Shown here: positions 7,593-17,541 of the stretch, in pieces
Position numbering within the stretch: the first letter of the stretch is position 1
Layout of the letters: the number at the start of each line of letters is the position of its first letter
Origin: an uncultured bacterium
GTDB lineage: Bacteria > Bacillota_I > Bacilli_A > Acholeplasmatales > Anaeroplasmataceae
Direction: 5' to 3'
Length of the DNA stretch: 64,000 nucleotides
NCBI GenBank assembly: GCA_949291115.1
Contig: CASETY010000008.1
Coordinates: forward strand, 1 to 64,000
Notes under the pieces: generated by a model
Told to the model about the DNA's origin: nothing
The model's input: the letters and a program-made list of their open reading frames with translations, nothing else
The model's database searches: none
Program-made: the position numbers and the translations under genes

Positions 7593-8315
7593 TTATCTTT
7601 TCGCCATGCCTAAAGCAATTTCCATCATATGATTGAATGAATTTTGTCTTTCCGCACTAGATGTAACTTCATGAGTAATAAATGAATCAGAAATTGTTAA
7701 TAAGCAAGCCGCTTTTTTACCTAATAATTTTGCGTTTGCAAATAAAGCAAATGATTCCATTTCCACACATTCACAATTATATTTATCTCTTAATTCTTGC
7801 CAATGAGTTGGGTCATTGCTATAGAATACATCAGAAGAATGACATACACATTCTTTTAATTCAATATTTAAGTCACTAGCAATTTTCTTTAATTTATTAT
7901 TTAAAGCCTTTGAACTCTTTAATTTTTTAGAACGAATACCACCAGCTAGTTTAGCATATGTAGATTCACTAAAAGCTTCTGTTACTAAAACCGTATCATA
8001 AACATGTAAACGTTCACTATAGCTACCTGCTGAACCGATTCTAATAATTGTTTCAACACCGTAGAAATTGTATAATTCATAAGAATAAATACCAATTGAT
8101 GGCATACCCATACCAGAACCCATTACCGAAATAGGTTTACCTTTATATTTACCAGTATAGCCAAACATGTTTCTTACTGTATTAAAAGTAGTAACTTCTG
8201 TCAAATATGTATCAGCTATATATTTAGCTCTTAAAGGATCACCTGGCATTAATACTACTTTTGCAATTTTGTTTGCATCATTACATTCAATATGTGGTGT
8301 AGGGATATTACTCAT
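7593..8315 (-). CDS. deoD: purine-nucleoside phosphorylase, DeoD type
   Basis: 240-residue hexameric-type purine nucleoside phosphorylase that splits purine (deoxy)ribonucleosides with phosphate into base and (deoxy)ribose 1-phosphate. The phosphate-binding [16 protein letters not shown] segment (residues 23-38), [16 protein letters not shown] near 67-82 and the catalytic-region [14 protein letters not shown] near 183 are diagnostic. It overlaps deoC by 8 nt and follows it in the same transcript, the usual pairing for salvaging the sugar moiety of deoxynucleosides. Confidence 0.95.
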   Translation of the reverse strand: MSNIPTPHIECNDANKIAKVVLMPGDPLRAKYIADTYLTEVTTFNTVRNMFGYTGKYKGKPISVMGSGMGMPSIGIYSYELYNFYGVETIIRIGSAGSYSERLHVYDTVLVTEAFSESTYAKLAGGIRSKKLKSSKALNNKLKKIASDLNIELKECVCHSSDVFYSNDPTHWQELRDKYNCECVEMESFALFANAKLLGKKAACLLTISDSFITHEVTSSAERQNSFNHMMEIALGMAKR

Positions 8316-8961
8316 TTTTATAGTCCTCCATTATTTTTACTCCCGCTGAACAACCTATACGGTTAGCTCCTGCCTTAATCATATTTTCCATATCTTCTTT
8401 AGTGCGAATACCACCAGAAGCTTTAACACCAAAATCAGGTCCTACTGTTTCACGCATTAATTTAACATGTTCGATTGTTGCGCCGCCTGTCCCAAAACCT
8501 GTTGATGTTTTAACAAAATCCGCTTTGGCTTTAACGCACATTTTAGAAACTAAAACAATTTCTTCATCTGTTAAATAACAAGTTTCTAAAATAACTTTTA
8601 CAGTTTTACCTTCTGCAGCTTTTACTACACTTAAAATATCATCATAAACTAAATCATAGTCACCACTTTTTAAAGCGCCAACATTAATAACCATATCAAC
8701 TTCATTAGCACCTTTTAAAATAGCGTCTTTAGTTTCAAATACTTTAGTTTCGGTTGTATTAGCTCCTAAAGGAAAACCAATAACAGTACATACTAAAACA
8801 TCACTATTAGCTAATAATTCATGAGCATATTTAATGTAGCACGGGTTAACACAAACACTTTTAAAATCATACTTGATTGCTTCTTCACATAATTTTTTAA
8901 TTTCTTCTTTTGTCGCAAAAGCCTTTAAAAGTGTGTGGTCAATATATTTAGATTTTTTCAT
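8308..8961 (-). CDS. deoC: deoxyribose-phosphate aldolase
   Basis: 217-residue class I aldolase that cleaves 2-deoxyribose 5-phosphate to acetaldehyde and glyceraldehyde 3-phosphate through a lysine Schiff base. The TIM-barrel signatures are clear: [16 protein letters not shown] (about 87-102), the catalytic-lysine strand [14 protein letters not shown] (about 150-163) and [13 protein letters not shown] (about 180-192). A strong AGGAGG-type site precedes the ATG. It sits 8 nt downstream of the unknown gene 8970-9830 and overlaps deoD by 8 nt, so the three are cotranscribed. Confidence 0.95.
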   Translation of the reverse strand: MKKSKYIDHTLLKAFATKEEIKKLCEEAIKYDFKSVCVNPCYIKYAHELLANSDVLVCTVIGFPLGANTTETKVFETKDAILKGANEVDMVINVGALKSGDYDLVYDDILSVVKAAEGKTVKVILETCYLTDEEIVLVSKMCVKAKADFVKTSTGFGTGGATIEHVKLMRETVGPDFGVKASGGIRTKEDMENMIKAGANRIGCSAGVKIMEDYKNE

Positions 8962-8969
8962 AGTTCCTC

Positions 8970-9830
8970 CTATATATCTAAGACTTTTTTGAATTCAACT
9001 TCGTTAAGTTGTAATATTAAAGGTGAGAAAGTAGCCTTAGAAAGAATCTTATTAATCTTTTTCATATCTTTATTATTCACATAATATAAATTATTTAGAC
9101 TACTTTCGATTGTATGTAAATATTTTTTAATATTCATATAAAACTCATCAGCGGAAATAAACAAATAATTACCATTAATCTTAAGATAAACAACATCAAC
9201 AAAGCCAGGATATAAAAAGGCTTTTTCTAAATCAATAGTAACACATAAATAAACACTTCTTTTACCTTCAACTGCATAATAATTAATGCTTGGCACATTA
9301 ACATCATCATCTTTAAACAAATCAATTAAAATCGTTCTTTGTTGTAAAAAATCATAAGTATAGCTGAGTTTTTCACTATCTAATCGGTAATAATGATAAA
9401 CTTCTTCTGGATAACTTTTCTTATAAGCTAATTTTACAACTTCAAATGCTTTTAACATAATTGATTTTTTAAAACTTTCAACATCTTGAAAAACTTCATT
9501 ATAGACATAAAAATTAAAAAGCTTACAAATATCTTCAATAATGTTAATTATTAAAGAAACACAGTAGGTGGGTAAAAGCACACTAAATTCAACCCATAAA
9601 TTGACATCAACATAACTAGGATCTAATCTTTCAATCCCTGGAACTATTGATTTATTACCAATCACAAAATCACAATTAAAATTTAAGACTGGGTTGAAAT
9701 AGTGGGCAACTGTTAAATTTTCATTTTTATCACTAATGCTTATATAAGGGTTAGCTGAAAAATAACTTAATAAATCAGTTACTTCATAGCTTCTAGAACC
9801 CTTCTTAAAAAAATAGTAACGAAATAACAT
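8970..9830 (-). CDS. unknown protein heading the deoC-deoD operon
   Basis: I do not recognise this 286-residue protein. It is rich in aromatic residues (many Tyr and Phe), has no signal peptide and no clear membrane segment apart from a moderately hydrophobic stretch near residues 83-100, and no obvious catalytic motif. The fold looks mixed alpha/beta, with a helical C-terminus from about 225. Its tight spacing to deoC (8 nt) and the shared promoter suggest a role in nucleoside or deoxyribose use, perhaps as a sensor, but that is inference from position only. Confidence 0.75.
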   Translation of the reverse strand: MLFRYYFFKKGSRSYEVTDLLSYFSANPYISISDKNENLTVAHYFNPVLNFNCDFVIGNKSIVPGIERLDPSYVDVNLWVEFSVLLPTYCVSLIINIIEDICKLFNFYVYNEVFQDVESFKKSIMLKAFEVVKLAYKKSYPEEVYHYYRLDSEKLSYTYDFLQQRTILIDLFKDDDVNVPSINYYAVEGKRSVYLCVTIDLEKAFLYPGFVDVVYLKINGNYLFISADEFYMNIKKYLHTIESSLNNLYYVNNKDMKKINKILSKATFSPLILQLNEVEFKKVLDI

Positions 9831-9847
9831 ACAATCGACCTCGGCTT

Positions 9848-9876
9848 ATTATACCATTTTTTTAGATATATTGCAA
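9848..9876 (-). promoter_or_regulatory. promoter of the unknown-deoC-deoD operon
   Basis: Minus strand TTGCAA (9871-9876), 17-bp spacer, TATAAT (9848-9853) with an upstream TGG extension. Confidence 0.65.
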
Positions 9877-9893
9877 AAAATATCTAATTTATG

Positions 9894-9918
9894 AAAAAAC
9901 CTAGGCCAAAGCCTAGGT
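9894..9918 (-). terminator. terminator after lemA
   Basis: ACCTAGGC (9899-9906) and GCCTAGGT (9911-9918) pair around CAAA; six T follow on the minus strand. Confidence 0.8.
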
Positions 9919-9936
9919 CAATTACCAATTAAATTA

Positions 9937-10602
9937 TTAGAAGAAAACACCACGTGCTTGTTCTTTTACTTCTTGTGAAGCAGCGAATGGAATACGAGTT
10001 GTATAACCTAAACGCGCAGCTACAATCATCTTAGTAGGCCATTCTTGAATAGCACTATTCCATGTATAAACTGTATCATTATATAATTCTCTAGCCGCTG
10101 TGATTTCTTTTTGTAAATAACTATTTTGTCTTAAACATTCTTGAATTTCTTGATGAGCTTTTAAATCTGGATATTGTTCAAAAGCTACGTTTACTTGACC
10201 AAATAATTTGTCAATTGCTTGACTAGTTTCATTACGAACTTCATCATTAGTAGTTCTGCCAGAACGATATAAAGCAATCTTAGTCATTGTATCTTTATCT
10301 AAATCAATTGCTTTATCTAATAATTTTGCGGCATTTTGTAAAATTACAACTCTTTGTTCTAAATAATTATCAATTTGAGAAGCATCATGTTGTAATTTTT
10401 GTTCTACCTTACGTAAATATGTTTTCGCATTAATCTTCATAAATAAGAAAATTAAGCCTGGGATAATTCCTAAAACCCATAAAATAACTTCAAATATTGT
10501 TGAACCAACGCCAACTTTTACTGGTAATTGTTTTTGAATAACATTAACATCACGACCATCTACTGCTACAGGATCGTTCATTTCATCTAAACCATTTGCC
10601 AT
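9937..10602 (-). CDS. lemA: LemA family protein
   Basis: 221-residue protein with one transmembrane helix near residues 33-55 followed by a long four-helix coiled domain, the LemA fold. The conserved block NSYLQKEITAARELYNDTV (about 166-184) and the ending with FAASQEVKEQARGVFF are family signatures. LemA proteins are membrane-anchored and of unknown biochemical role, often encoded next to a second, larger membrane protein; here that partner is the 606-residue protein 12 nt upstream. A GGAGG site precedes the ATG. Confidence 0.9.
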   Translation of the reverse strand: MANGLDEMNDPVAVDGRDVNVIQKQLPVKVGVGSTIFEVILWVLGIIPGLIFLFMKINAKTYLRKVEQKLQHDASQIDNYLEQRVVILQNAAKLLDKAIDLDKDTMTKIALYRSGRTTNDEVRNETSQAIDKLFGQVNVAFEQYPDLKAHQEIQECLRQNSYLQKEITAARELYNDTVYTWNSAIQEWPTKMIVAARLGYTTRIPFAASQEVKEQARGVFF

Positions 10603-10614
10603 ATCTAATTCCTC

Positions 10615-12435
10615 CTATTTGTATATATTATATCTACTTTTAATAGCTTTTGCAAATATATCATCATCACTTTCACTATATTCATTATCACCAACAAATG
10701 TTGCTAAGAAATTATGATAACGATAAATATTATTACCTTCGCTTTCCATATTAGAAACATTTTCTTCTTTAATCTTTGTAATCGCAACCTTATTATTCAT
10801 TCTAACTGGTATATATTCAATCCACGGTACATCAACATTGTATACGCGACCATTCATCGCCGCTACTGGCACAACTGCTATCCTATTAATAGTTTGATAT
10901 GAATAAGATGTGACATCAAATAAGTCTGCATTTTTGAAATTTTCTATCCGTTTTAATTTTAAAATTTGTTTTGTGTTAGTTTTTGGATGTCTGAATAAAG
11001 TTTTATCCATATGATTTACAAAGGCTTCTGCTTCTGTTAAAGTAATTTCTTCTTTTAAACCACCATCTTCAATTAAAGGCGCTTCATTCATTTGATATAA
11101 TGGAATAGCTAAAATCGGTGCTAACTCAAAATATAAAGAATAAAAACTATCTGTTAACATCTTAATATAATCTTGTTCTAAAAGATCATAAAAAGCGTAA
11201 CTATAAAAATGACTATAGTTGAAAGTGATACCTAATGAACCATGATAACTAGAAACATAATTAATTTTTTTATCTTTATAAAAACTAAAATCATCACCAT
11301 AAGTATCAGTTGCCGTAATTAGTTCAACTAAGTTTTGTTGAGCAAGGGGCGTGAATAACAAACGATATTCAACTTCATTATCACGATCAATCGCATAGAA
11401 TAAAGAATCAAATTCTTCATTAGCTAACTTAGTAAAGGTTTTGCCTTCTTTAATAGCTTTTTCTGTAATTTCTTCTAATTTTTTACTTCTGTCTTTAACT
11501 ATTTCTTTAATATCTTTTTCATCATGATTTAATTTTAAACCAGATGGATAACGAGTAAAAGTTAAATTAGGAGCGGCCCCATTACCATAAATAACCATTG
11601 AATTAGTATAATAATTAGGTGCTTTTGCCGTATAATGTGCAACCAAAGTTTCAGTTCTTGTTCTCGTACACATTCTTCCTTTACTATCACGATAAGTTTC
11701 TGTCCAACTTACAACTCTACTGCCAGAATATGTATGATCTAATAATTGTTCATCAGTTAATAAAACCCTGATAAAAGGATTATTAGCTATTGTTCCTGAA
11801 TAAACATCCACAATTGTTTGATTTTCACCAAAATCAAAATTACAATTAAATTCATTTTGAAATAATTTTATTTTCTTACGGTCTACTTCTTCGTCTAAAG
11901 TAATTACTGTATCTAAATTATTAACAAAATTAACATATTGTTTAAAATTTAAAGTGGCTTTAAAATCATTTAATGTGTTGTAACATTCTTTATATGCTTT
12001 ATTATATTTATCCTTTAATTTATTATTTTCACCAGTAATTTCTTTAATCTTTTTATTTAAAACTAAAGTAACAATTAAAAGAGAAGCTATAAATACTAAA
12101 ACCCCAATAATTATTAATAATAAATAAACTAATTCATAGCCTTTTATAATATTAAAAATACCAATAGCCGCTAATACTACACCTACAATGCATAAAATAA
12201 TTAAAAAAGTTTTTAAACCTTTAAATAAACTTAGCTTACTTGTTTTATCATTAATTTCTTCACTTAAAGCTCTGACTTGTTTAGTTAAGTTATTATTTAA
12301 ATCAATATTTGTATTACTTTTTTTAATTAAATTATCAAAGAAAGTCTTAGCTTCTTCGTTAACTTTAGGTTTTAAATAGACCTTATAATAATCATAAGGA
12401 TCAAACTCTAAATTATTATAACTACGCTCTTTCAT
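10615..12435 (-). CDS. large membrane protein encoded with LemA, unknown function
   Basis: 606 residues, not assigned to a named family by me. A helical N-terminus (1-68) is followed by two adjacent transmembrane helices (about 70-130), a second helical stretch, then a large soluble domain. A short arginine/threonine-rich segment with SRVVSWTETYRDSKGR near residue 240 may be a beta hairpin. The gene lies 12 nt upstream of lemA and the two are surely cotranscribed, so it is the likely membrane partner of LemA. No catalytic motif is apparent. Confidence 0.75.
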   Translation of the reverse strand: MKERSYNNLEFDPYDYYKVYLKPKVNEEAKTFFDNLIKKSNTNIDLNNNLTKQVRALSEEINDKTSKLSLFKGLKTFLIILCIVGVVLAAIGIFNIIKGYELVYLLLIIIGVLVFIASLLIVTLVLNKKIKEITGENNKLKDKYNKAYKECYNTLNDFKATLNFKQYVNFVNNLDTVITLDEEVDRKKIKLFQNEFNCNFDFGENQTIVDVYSGTIANNPFIRVLLTDEQLLDHTYSGSRVVSWTETYRDSKGRMCTRTRTETLVAHYTAKAPNYYTNSMVIYGNGAAPNLTFTRYPSGLKLNHDEKDIKEIVKDRSKKLEEITEKAIKEGKTFTKLANEEFDSLFYAIDRDNEVEYRLLFTPLAQQNLVELITATDTYGDDFSFYKDKKINYVSSYHGSLGITFNYSHFYSYAFYDLLEQDYIKMLTDSFYSLYFELAPILAIPLYQMNEAPLIEDGGLKEEITLTEAEAFVNHMDKTLFRHPKTNTKQILKLKRIENFKNADLFDVTSYSYQTINRIAVVPVAAMNGRVYNVDVPWIEYIPVRMNNKVAITKIKEENVSNMESEGNNIYRYHNFLATFVGDNEYSESDDDIFAKAIKSRYNIYK

Positions 12436-12497
12436 AAAACACCCTGCTTTCTTTCTCTTATTTTAACATTATCAATACTTAAAATAAATATAAAAAG

Positions 12498-12517
12498 AAA
12501 AAAACTCATAAAATGAG
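12498..12517 (-). terminator. terminator of the ileS operon
   Basis: Minus strand CTCAT-loop-ATGAG hairpin followed by seven T, 8 nt after the lipoprotein stop. Confidence 0.65.
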
Positions 12518-12524
12518 CTTTTTA

Positions 12525-13397
12525 CTAACGAATAGACTTTTCAAAATCAGCGATTGTTGTTTCTAAATCTAAATGATCAACATAATCATTAACTTTAATA
12601 CTTAAATCATAAACAAAATCAATATTAACATCATAACTTAATTCACCTATATTAAGCATTCCAGTTAAATTAACTCTTCTTTCATGTTTAGTTAAATAAC
12701 CATGTTCATTAAAAACAACCTTACCAGCTGCCATAATTTCTAAATTATCTAAACTGCCTAAGTTAAGTTCTTCAAAAACACCTAAAAAGTCATGGATCAA
12801 TTTTAACATTTCATCTTCATCTTCAGCATAAGTTATATCTAAAGAACCATAACTATTCATATAAACGACATTACTACTATTAGTAATAAATGAAGTATCA
12901 TAATTACCATAATAATAATCATTTAATGGTTTTTCTTCTTTTAAAGCATTTAAGGCATCTAAATTACTTATTTCTTTAAAATCACTAGTTGTATTAGTTG
13001 AACCATCTAAATTAAAAGTTAAGCCTTTTTCTAATGATTCATATTTTAAAGTTAAATCATTAGAACTAATCATTTTACCTTTAAAATAATTTAACAAAGG
13101 TAAAGTTTCATCATTGATTTCATTTTTTAAAGAACTAGATTCATAACCATAAATATTATTTAAATCAATTAAATCATAAATTTTAACATTTTCACTACTA
13201 ATATTTACATTATAATCATCAGCTTCAATAATAAATGATTGATTTAAATCATAATAATAACTTGAAATACTTGTTTCTTGAAACTTATTAGTCATTTCTA
13301 AAGCTTCTTCTTTAGTTATTTCTTTTTCACCTTGGCAACTACATAAGCTTACCATATTAAAAGCTAATAAAGGAATTATAAAAAGTTTTTTATTCAT
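12525..13397 (-). CDS. predicted lipoprotein of unknown function
   Basis: 290 residues beginning with a short lipoprotein signal peptide (MNKKLFIIPLLAFNM...) and a plausible lipobox LCSC with the modified cysteine at residue 21, so it should be anchored to the outer face of the membrane after LspA cleavage. The mature part is acidic and rich in Asn, Asp, Tyr and Ser, with no motif I recognise. It is the last gene of the ileS operon, overlapping the small membrane protein gene by 8 nt. Confidence 0.75.
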   Translation of the reverse strand: MNKKLFIIPLLAFNMVSLCSCQGEKEITKEEALEMTNKFQETSISSYYYDLNQSFIIEADDYNVNISSENVKIYDLIDLNNIYGYESSSLKNEINDETLPLLNYFKGKMISSNDLTLKYESLEKGLTFNLDGSTNTTSDFKEISNLDALNALKEEKPLNDYYYGNYDTSFITNSSNVVYMNSYGSLDITYAEDEDEMLKLIHDFLGVFEELNLGSLDNLEIMAAGKVVFNEHGYLTKHERRVNLTGMLNIGELSYDVNIDFVYDLSIKVNDYVDHLDLETTIADFEKSIR

Positions 13398-13596
13398 TGC
13401 TTAATCCTTTCTTTCTAAAATAACGATAAAAATATCTAAAAATCAAAATAAAGGCGATTAATAAAACAGCCATTAAAAAGATAATTATCCATAAATAATT
13501 GATAAAAATAAATAAATTAATTAAGGCTGCTAAAAAACCAATGGTCATTAAAAGACTAATTAATAAACTTAATATGATTGCTTTTGGTTTAGACAT
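13390..13596 (-). CDS. small two-helix membrane protein
   Basis: 68 residues with a lysine-containing start, two hydrophobic helices (about 8-30 and 32-52) and a strongly basic C-terminus (RYFYRYFRKK). No family recognised. It overlaps the genes on both sides by 8 nt, so translation of the whole ylbL-small protein-lipoprotein block is coupled; reality of the gene rests mainly on that packing. Confidence 0.65.
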   Translation of the reverse strand: MSKPKAIILSLLISLLMTIGFLAALINLFIFINYLWIIIFLMAVLLIAFILIFRYFYRYFRKKGLSNE

Positions 13597-14575
13597 TTAA
13601 AAGTACCTCAATCGCTTCATTTATATTACTTATTTTATAAAGTTTCATCTTGGGATTTATAAGTTTATCATAAGCTTCTAAAGCTTCTTCATAATTTTCA
13701 CTAGGGCAAAAGAAAATATCAACATCATTATGATAAGCTGTATATATTTTTTCTTTGATACCACCAATAACACCTACATTACCGTTTAAATCAATAGTTC
13801 CAGTTCCTGTTATTTTAAGACCTTGAGCTAAATCAGTCGTGATTAATGAATCATATAAGCTTAAAGCTCTTAAAAAACCACCGGAAGGACCTAAAGTAAC
13901 TTCTTTTTTAATATCTATTTTAGGGAATAAGGTATCATAATTAATTTCATAATTCTTATAAATACCAAAACTATTAATATTATTTTCATCTAAAGTAATA
14001 TTTAAAGTTTTATCATCTCTAACAATCGTTAAAGAATCGCCAGGTTTACGATTATTAAAGGCATCTTTAAAATTTTCAAAATTATCATAACTTATAATAT
14101 CATTTATCTGAATTATTTCATCACCAGTTTTAAATGGTGATTTTTCTTCATAATAACCAATGTAAAGAGAAATAAACTTATAATCAATAACTATCTTTTC
14201 ATTATTTTCTTTAGCTTTTAAATAGGCACAAATAATTGAAGAATTTAGGGCTTCTTCATATTGAATTTTACCCATCATATAAGATTCCCATAAAGAAAAA
14301 TGAAGGTAAGATTCTGGTAAAGTTTCACCCTCACCTTCATTTGTATATTCGACAATAAAATTTTGTAATAAAGTAGACTTGTCAAAAGATATTACATAAA
14401 TAGTACTATAACTACCATTAATATAACTATCTTCTACTTCAATTACCTTACTTACTTCTACTAAATTACCAGGTAAAGTTACCGTTTTATCTGTTCTAAC
14501 TACTGAGATAATAAGTAAAAATACATTTAATAATATTATGGGAACAATGACTAAAAAATGTTTTAGTTTAAGCAT
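13589..14575 (-). CDS. ylbL: PDZ-Lon membrane-anchored serine protease (YlbL-like)
   Basis: 328 residues: an N-terminal membrane anchor (about 5-25), a PDZ domain around 145-200 (KTGDEIIQINDI), and a C-terminal Lon protease domain. The Ser-Lys dyad is visible as GPSGG near residue 230 (Ser) and GGIKEK near 273 (Lys). This is the SdrC/YlbL family of extracytoplasmic, ATP-independent Lon-like proteases. It overlaps ileS by 8 nt, unlike its usual setting near coaD/ylbM, and is cotranscribed with it. Substrate unknown. Confidence 0.85.
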   Translation of the reverse strand: MLKLKHFLVIVPIILLNVFLLIISVVRTDKTVTLPGNLVEVSKVIEVEDSYINGSYSTIYVISFDKSTLLQNFIVEYTNEGEGETLPESYLHFSLWESYMMGKIQYEEALNSSIICAYLKAKENNEKIVIDYKFISLYIGYYEEKSPFKTGDEIIQINDIISYDNFENFKDAFNNRKPGDSLTIVRDDKTLNITLDENNINSFGIYKNYEINYDTLFPKIDIKKEVTLGPSGGFLRALSLYDSLITTDLAQGLKITGTGTIDLNGNVGVIGGIKEKIYTAYHNDVDIFFCPSENYEEALEAYDKLINPKMKLYKISNINEAIEVLLNV

Positions 14576-17273
14576 TATTTAAATTTGACACAATAGCTTT
14601 ACAACGTGGACATAAGCCGTCTTCACTGACTTCATCAACAATCATCCAACAACGCTTGCAGACATGGCCAGTTGCTTCTGCTACCTCTACTTTAAATTCT
14701 TCTCCCTTAACTAATTCAAGTTTAGAAACAATTAACATTTGGGCAATATTAGTATTTAAACTATTTAATAAAGCCATACTCTTTTCATCACAAGTAAGTG
14801 TTAATTTAGCATTAAATGATTTACCAATAACTTTATTACTACGAGCTTCTTCTAATGCTTTTAAAATAACATCACGCATTTTCATAAATTCATCAAAATT
14901 AGCTTCTAATTTAATATCTAAATTTTGATCAACTTCTTGAATATTTTCTAAATAAATATCTTCTTTAGTCTTATATGGTAATGTTTGATAAGCTTCACTA
15001 GTAGTATGAGGAATAATAGGTGTTAATACTTCTAATAAAGTCATTAAAATATTATAGAAAACAGTTTGACATGATAAACGACGTTTAGATTCTCTATTTT
15101 CAATATATAAAATATCTTTAGTAAAATCTAAATAGAATGAGCTTAAAGTATTATTGATATATGAACTTACTAAACGATAAACATCGCCAAAACGATAAGT
15201 ATCATAAGCATCTTTAATGTCTTTTAAGAAACGTTCTAATTTAATATACATATATTTATCAACATTATCTAATTCTTCATAACCTAAAGCATTTTTAGGA
15301 TCAAAATCACTTGTGTTCGCAATCATAAAGCGTAATGTATTTCTAATTTTACGATAAGTTTCAGACACTTGTTTTAAAAGCTCTTTACTTATTGGCATAT
15401 CACTTTGATAATCAATTGAAGCTACCCATAAACGTAAAATATCAGCCCCTGATTCATTACATACTTTAATTGGTTCAATAGTATTACCAAGTGATTTACT
15501 CATCTTATGACCCTCACCATCTAAGGTGAAACCATGACTAACAATCGTTTTTGTTGGACTTTCGTTAAACATCGCTACACTAGTAATTAAGCTAGAATTA
15601 AACCAGCCACGATATTGATCACTACCTTCTAAATAAAGGTCAGCCGGGAATTTTAAACCTCTTCTTTTTAATAACATGTAGCTAGAACCACTATCAAACC
15701 AAACATCCATAATATCTTTTTCTTTTGTATAGATGTTGTTTGGTGAATGAAGGTTAGTATAGCCTTCTGGTAATAAGAAAGATGGTTCTTTTTCATACCA
15801 AATATTTGAACCATATTTGCCAAATAAATCGGCAATATGTAAAATTACTTCTTTATCTAATACTGGGGTGCCATCTTCACAATAGAAAATCGGAATAGGT
15901 ACGCCCCACGCTCTTTGACGGCTAATACACCAATCATGACGTTCTTTAATCATATTGCCTAAACGTACATCACCCCATTTAGGATACCAAGTGATGTCCT
16001 TAATTTGTCCTAATAATTCATCTTTAATCTTATCAATTGAAGCGAACCATTGAGGTGTAGCTCTAAAAATAACTGGTTTTTTAGTACGCCAATCATGTGG
16101 ATAACTATGACAAATATTAACTACTTTTAATAAAGCATGTGCTTCTTCTAAATCTTTAATAACTTCTAAATTACAGTCTTGATAGAACATACCTTCATAT
16201 TTTAAAGCTTCTTTAGTCATATAACCACGGTTATCTACTGGACATAAAATATCTAAATTATATATTTTACCTACATTATAGTCATCTTCACCATGACCAG
16301 GAGCGATATGAACTAAACCAGTACCATCACTAGTAGAAACATAATCACCTAGAATAACTGGTGAAATACGGCCATAAATTACATGTTTATATTTTAAGCC
16401 TTCAAGGTCACAGCCTTTCATTTCTTCTAAAACTTCAACATTTTCAAAGCCTAATAATTCAGTTAAAGTGTCTTTTAAATCTTTACCAAAAATGAATTTA
16501 CCTTTATTAGTTTTAGCTAAAATATAAGTAATATCTGGACCAGCACAAATAGCTAAGTTAGCCGGTAAAGTCCAAGGTGTTGTTGTCCACACTAATAAAG
16601 ATGTGTCTTTGTATTTTTCACTATCAACAATTGGGAAAGCAAAATAAATTGATTTATCTTCTTTATCATAATATTCAATTTCTGCTTCTGCTAAGGCTGA
16701 TTCACTAGATGGTGACCAATATACTGGTTTCAAGCCTTTATAAATTAAACCTTTTTCAACCATCTTCGCAAATACACGCACTTGATCACGTTCAAAATCA
16801 GGTTGTAAAGTTAAATAAGGATGACTAAAATCAGCCATTACCCCTAATCTTTCAAAGCCTACTTTTTGACGCTCTACTTGTTTTAAAGCATATTCTTTAC
16901 AAACATCTCTAAATTCACTAAGTGGCATCGCCTTACGATTAACACCTTTTTTGGTAACCGCATTTTCAATAGGTAAACCATGCGTATCCCAGCCTGGAAT
17001 ATAAGGGGCGTAATAACCATTCATATTTTTATAACGAACGATAAAATCTTTTAATATTTTATTTAAGGCGTGACCTAAATGAATATCACCATTTGCGTAA
17101 GGTGGTCCATCATGTAAGGTATATTCTTTTTTACCAATATTTTCTTTTAATCTTAAATTATATAAATCTAATTCAGCCCATCTTTTTTGAATTAGGGGTT
17201 CTTTTTGATTTAAATTGCCACGCATTTCAAAATTAGTCTTACCCATAAATAAGGTATCTTTATAATCTTCCAT
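14568..17273 (-). CDS. ileS: isoleucyl-tRNA synthetase
   Basis: 901-residue class I synthetase that charges tRNA-Ile and edits misactivated valine. HIGH-type motif GDIHLGH lies near residue 62, the editing domain with TTTPWTLPAN near 230, and the KMSKS loop near 591. The C-terminal zinc finger CKRCW...CPRC is intact, marking the full-length bacterial type. It is preceded by a T-box leader with an Ile specifier, so it is induced when tRNA-Ile is uncharged. It heads a four-gene transcript with ylbL, a small membrane protein and a lipoprotein. Confidence 0.97.
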   Translation of the reverse strand: MEDYKDTLFMGKTNFEMRGNLNQKEPLIQKRWAELDLYNLRLKENIGKKEYTLHDGPPYANGDIHLGHALNKILKDFIVRYKNMNGYYAPYIPGWDTHGLPIENAVTKKGVNRKAMPLSEFRDVCKEYALKQVERQKVGFERLGVMADFSHPYLTLQPDFERDQVRVFAKMVEKGLIYKGLKPVYWSPSSESALAEAEIEYYDKEDKSIYFAFPIVDSEKYKDTSLLVWTTTPWTLPANLAICAGPDITYILAKTNKGKFIFGKDLKDTLTELLGFENVEVLEEMKGCDLEGLKYKHVIYGRISPVILGDYVSTSDGTGLVHIAPGHGEDDYNVGKIYNLDILCPVDNRGYMTKEALKYEGMFYQDCNLEVIKDLEEAHALLKVVNICHSYPHDWRTKKPVIFRATPQWFASIDKIKDELLGQIKDITWYPKWGDVRLGNMIKERHDWCISRQRAWGVPIPIFYCEDGTPVLDKEVILHIADLFGKYGSNIWYEKEPSFLLPEGYTNLHSPNNIYTKEKDIMDVWFDSGSSYMLLKRRGLKFPADLYLEGSDQYRGWFNSSLITSVAMFNESPTKTIVSHGFTLDGEGHKMSKSLGNTIEPIKVCNESGADILRLWVASIDYQSDMPISKELLKQVSETYRKIRNTLRFMIANTSDFDPKNALGYEELDNVDKYMYIKLERFLKDIKDAYDTYRFGDVYRLVSSYINNTLSSFYLDFTKDILYIENRESKRRLSCQTVFYNILMTLLEVLTPIIPHTTSEAYQTLPYKTKEDIYLENIQEVDQNLDIKLEANFDEFMKMRDVILKALEEARSNKVIGKSFNAKLTLTCDEKSMALLNSLNTNIAQMLIVSKLELVKGEEFKVEVAEATGHVCKRCWMIVDEVSEDGLCPRCKAIVSNLNNA

Positions 17274-17287
17274 CGTATTCCTCCATT

Positions 17288-17501
17288 AAAAAAGTCCTTA
17301 AGCATAAACTTAAGGACGAAAATTTCCGTGGTACCACCTTTATTCTAGAATAATTCTAGCACTTATTAAGTCTTAACGGGACCAGCGAAAATACTTTTCA
17401 TATTTTATCTCCATCAGTGATCTAATTAAAAGTTCTATCCTATCTTTCACCAACATAGGTCGCTATTATAGAAATCTTTTAATCCGTCTGATTTCTTAAA
17501 C
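17288..17501 (-). promoter_or_regulatory. T-box riboswitch of ileS
   Basis: The T-box core GGTGGTACCACGG is at 17326-17338 on the minus strand and contains the tRNA-acceptor-binding UGGU, matching an A73 discriminator. Stem I closes with ATCAG/CTGAT, and the specifier loop holds ATC (17419-17421), an Ile codon, immediately followed by A. The Rho-independent terminator GTCCTTAAG/CTTAAGGAC with six T is at 17288-17317. Uncharged tRNA-Ile should favour the antiterminator and turn on ileS. Confidence 0.92.
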
Positions 17502-17507
17502 AAGACA

Positions 17508-17536
17508 ATTATATATAAATCTTTATTTAAAAACAA
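17508..17536 (-). promoter_or_regulatory. promoter of the ileS operon
   Basis: Minus strand TTGTTT (17531-17536), 17-bp spacer, TATAAT (17508-17513), immediately downstream of the sepF-like gene. Confidence 0.65.
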
Positions 17537-17541
17537 GCTTT

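Noticed and set aside
14656-14928. Antisense open frames of 60-100 codons over ileS, the hydrogenase, leuS and other long genes
   Set aside because: They lack ribosome-binding sites and recognisable domains and arise from the AT-poor codon positions of the real genes.
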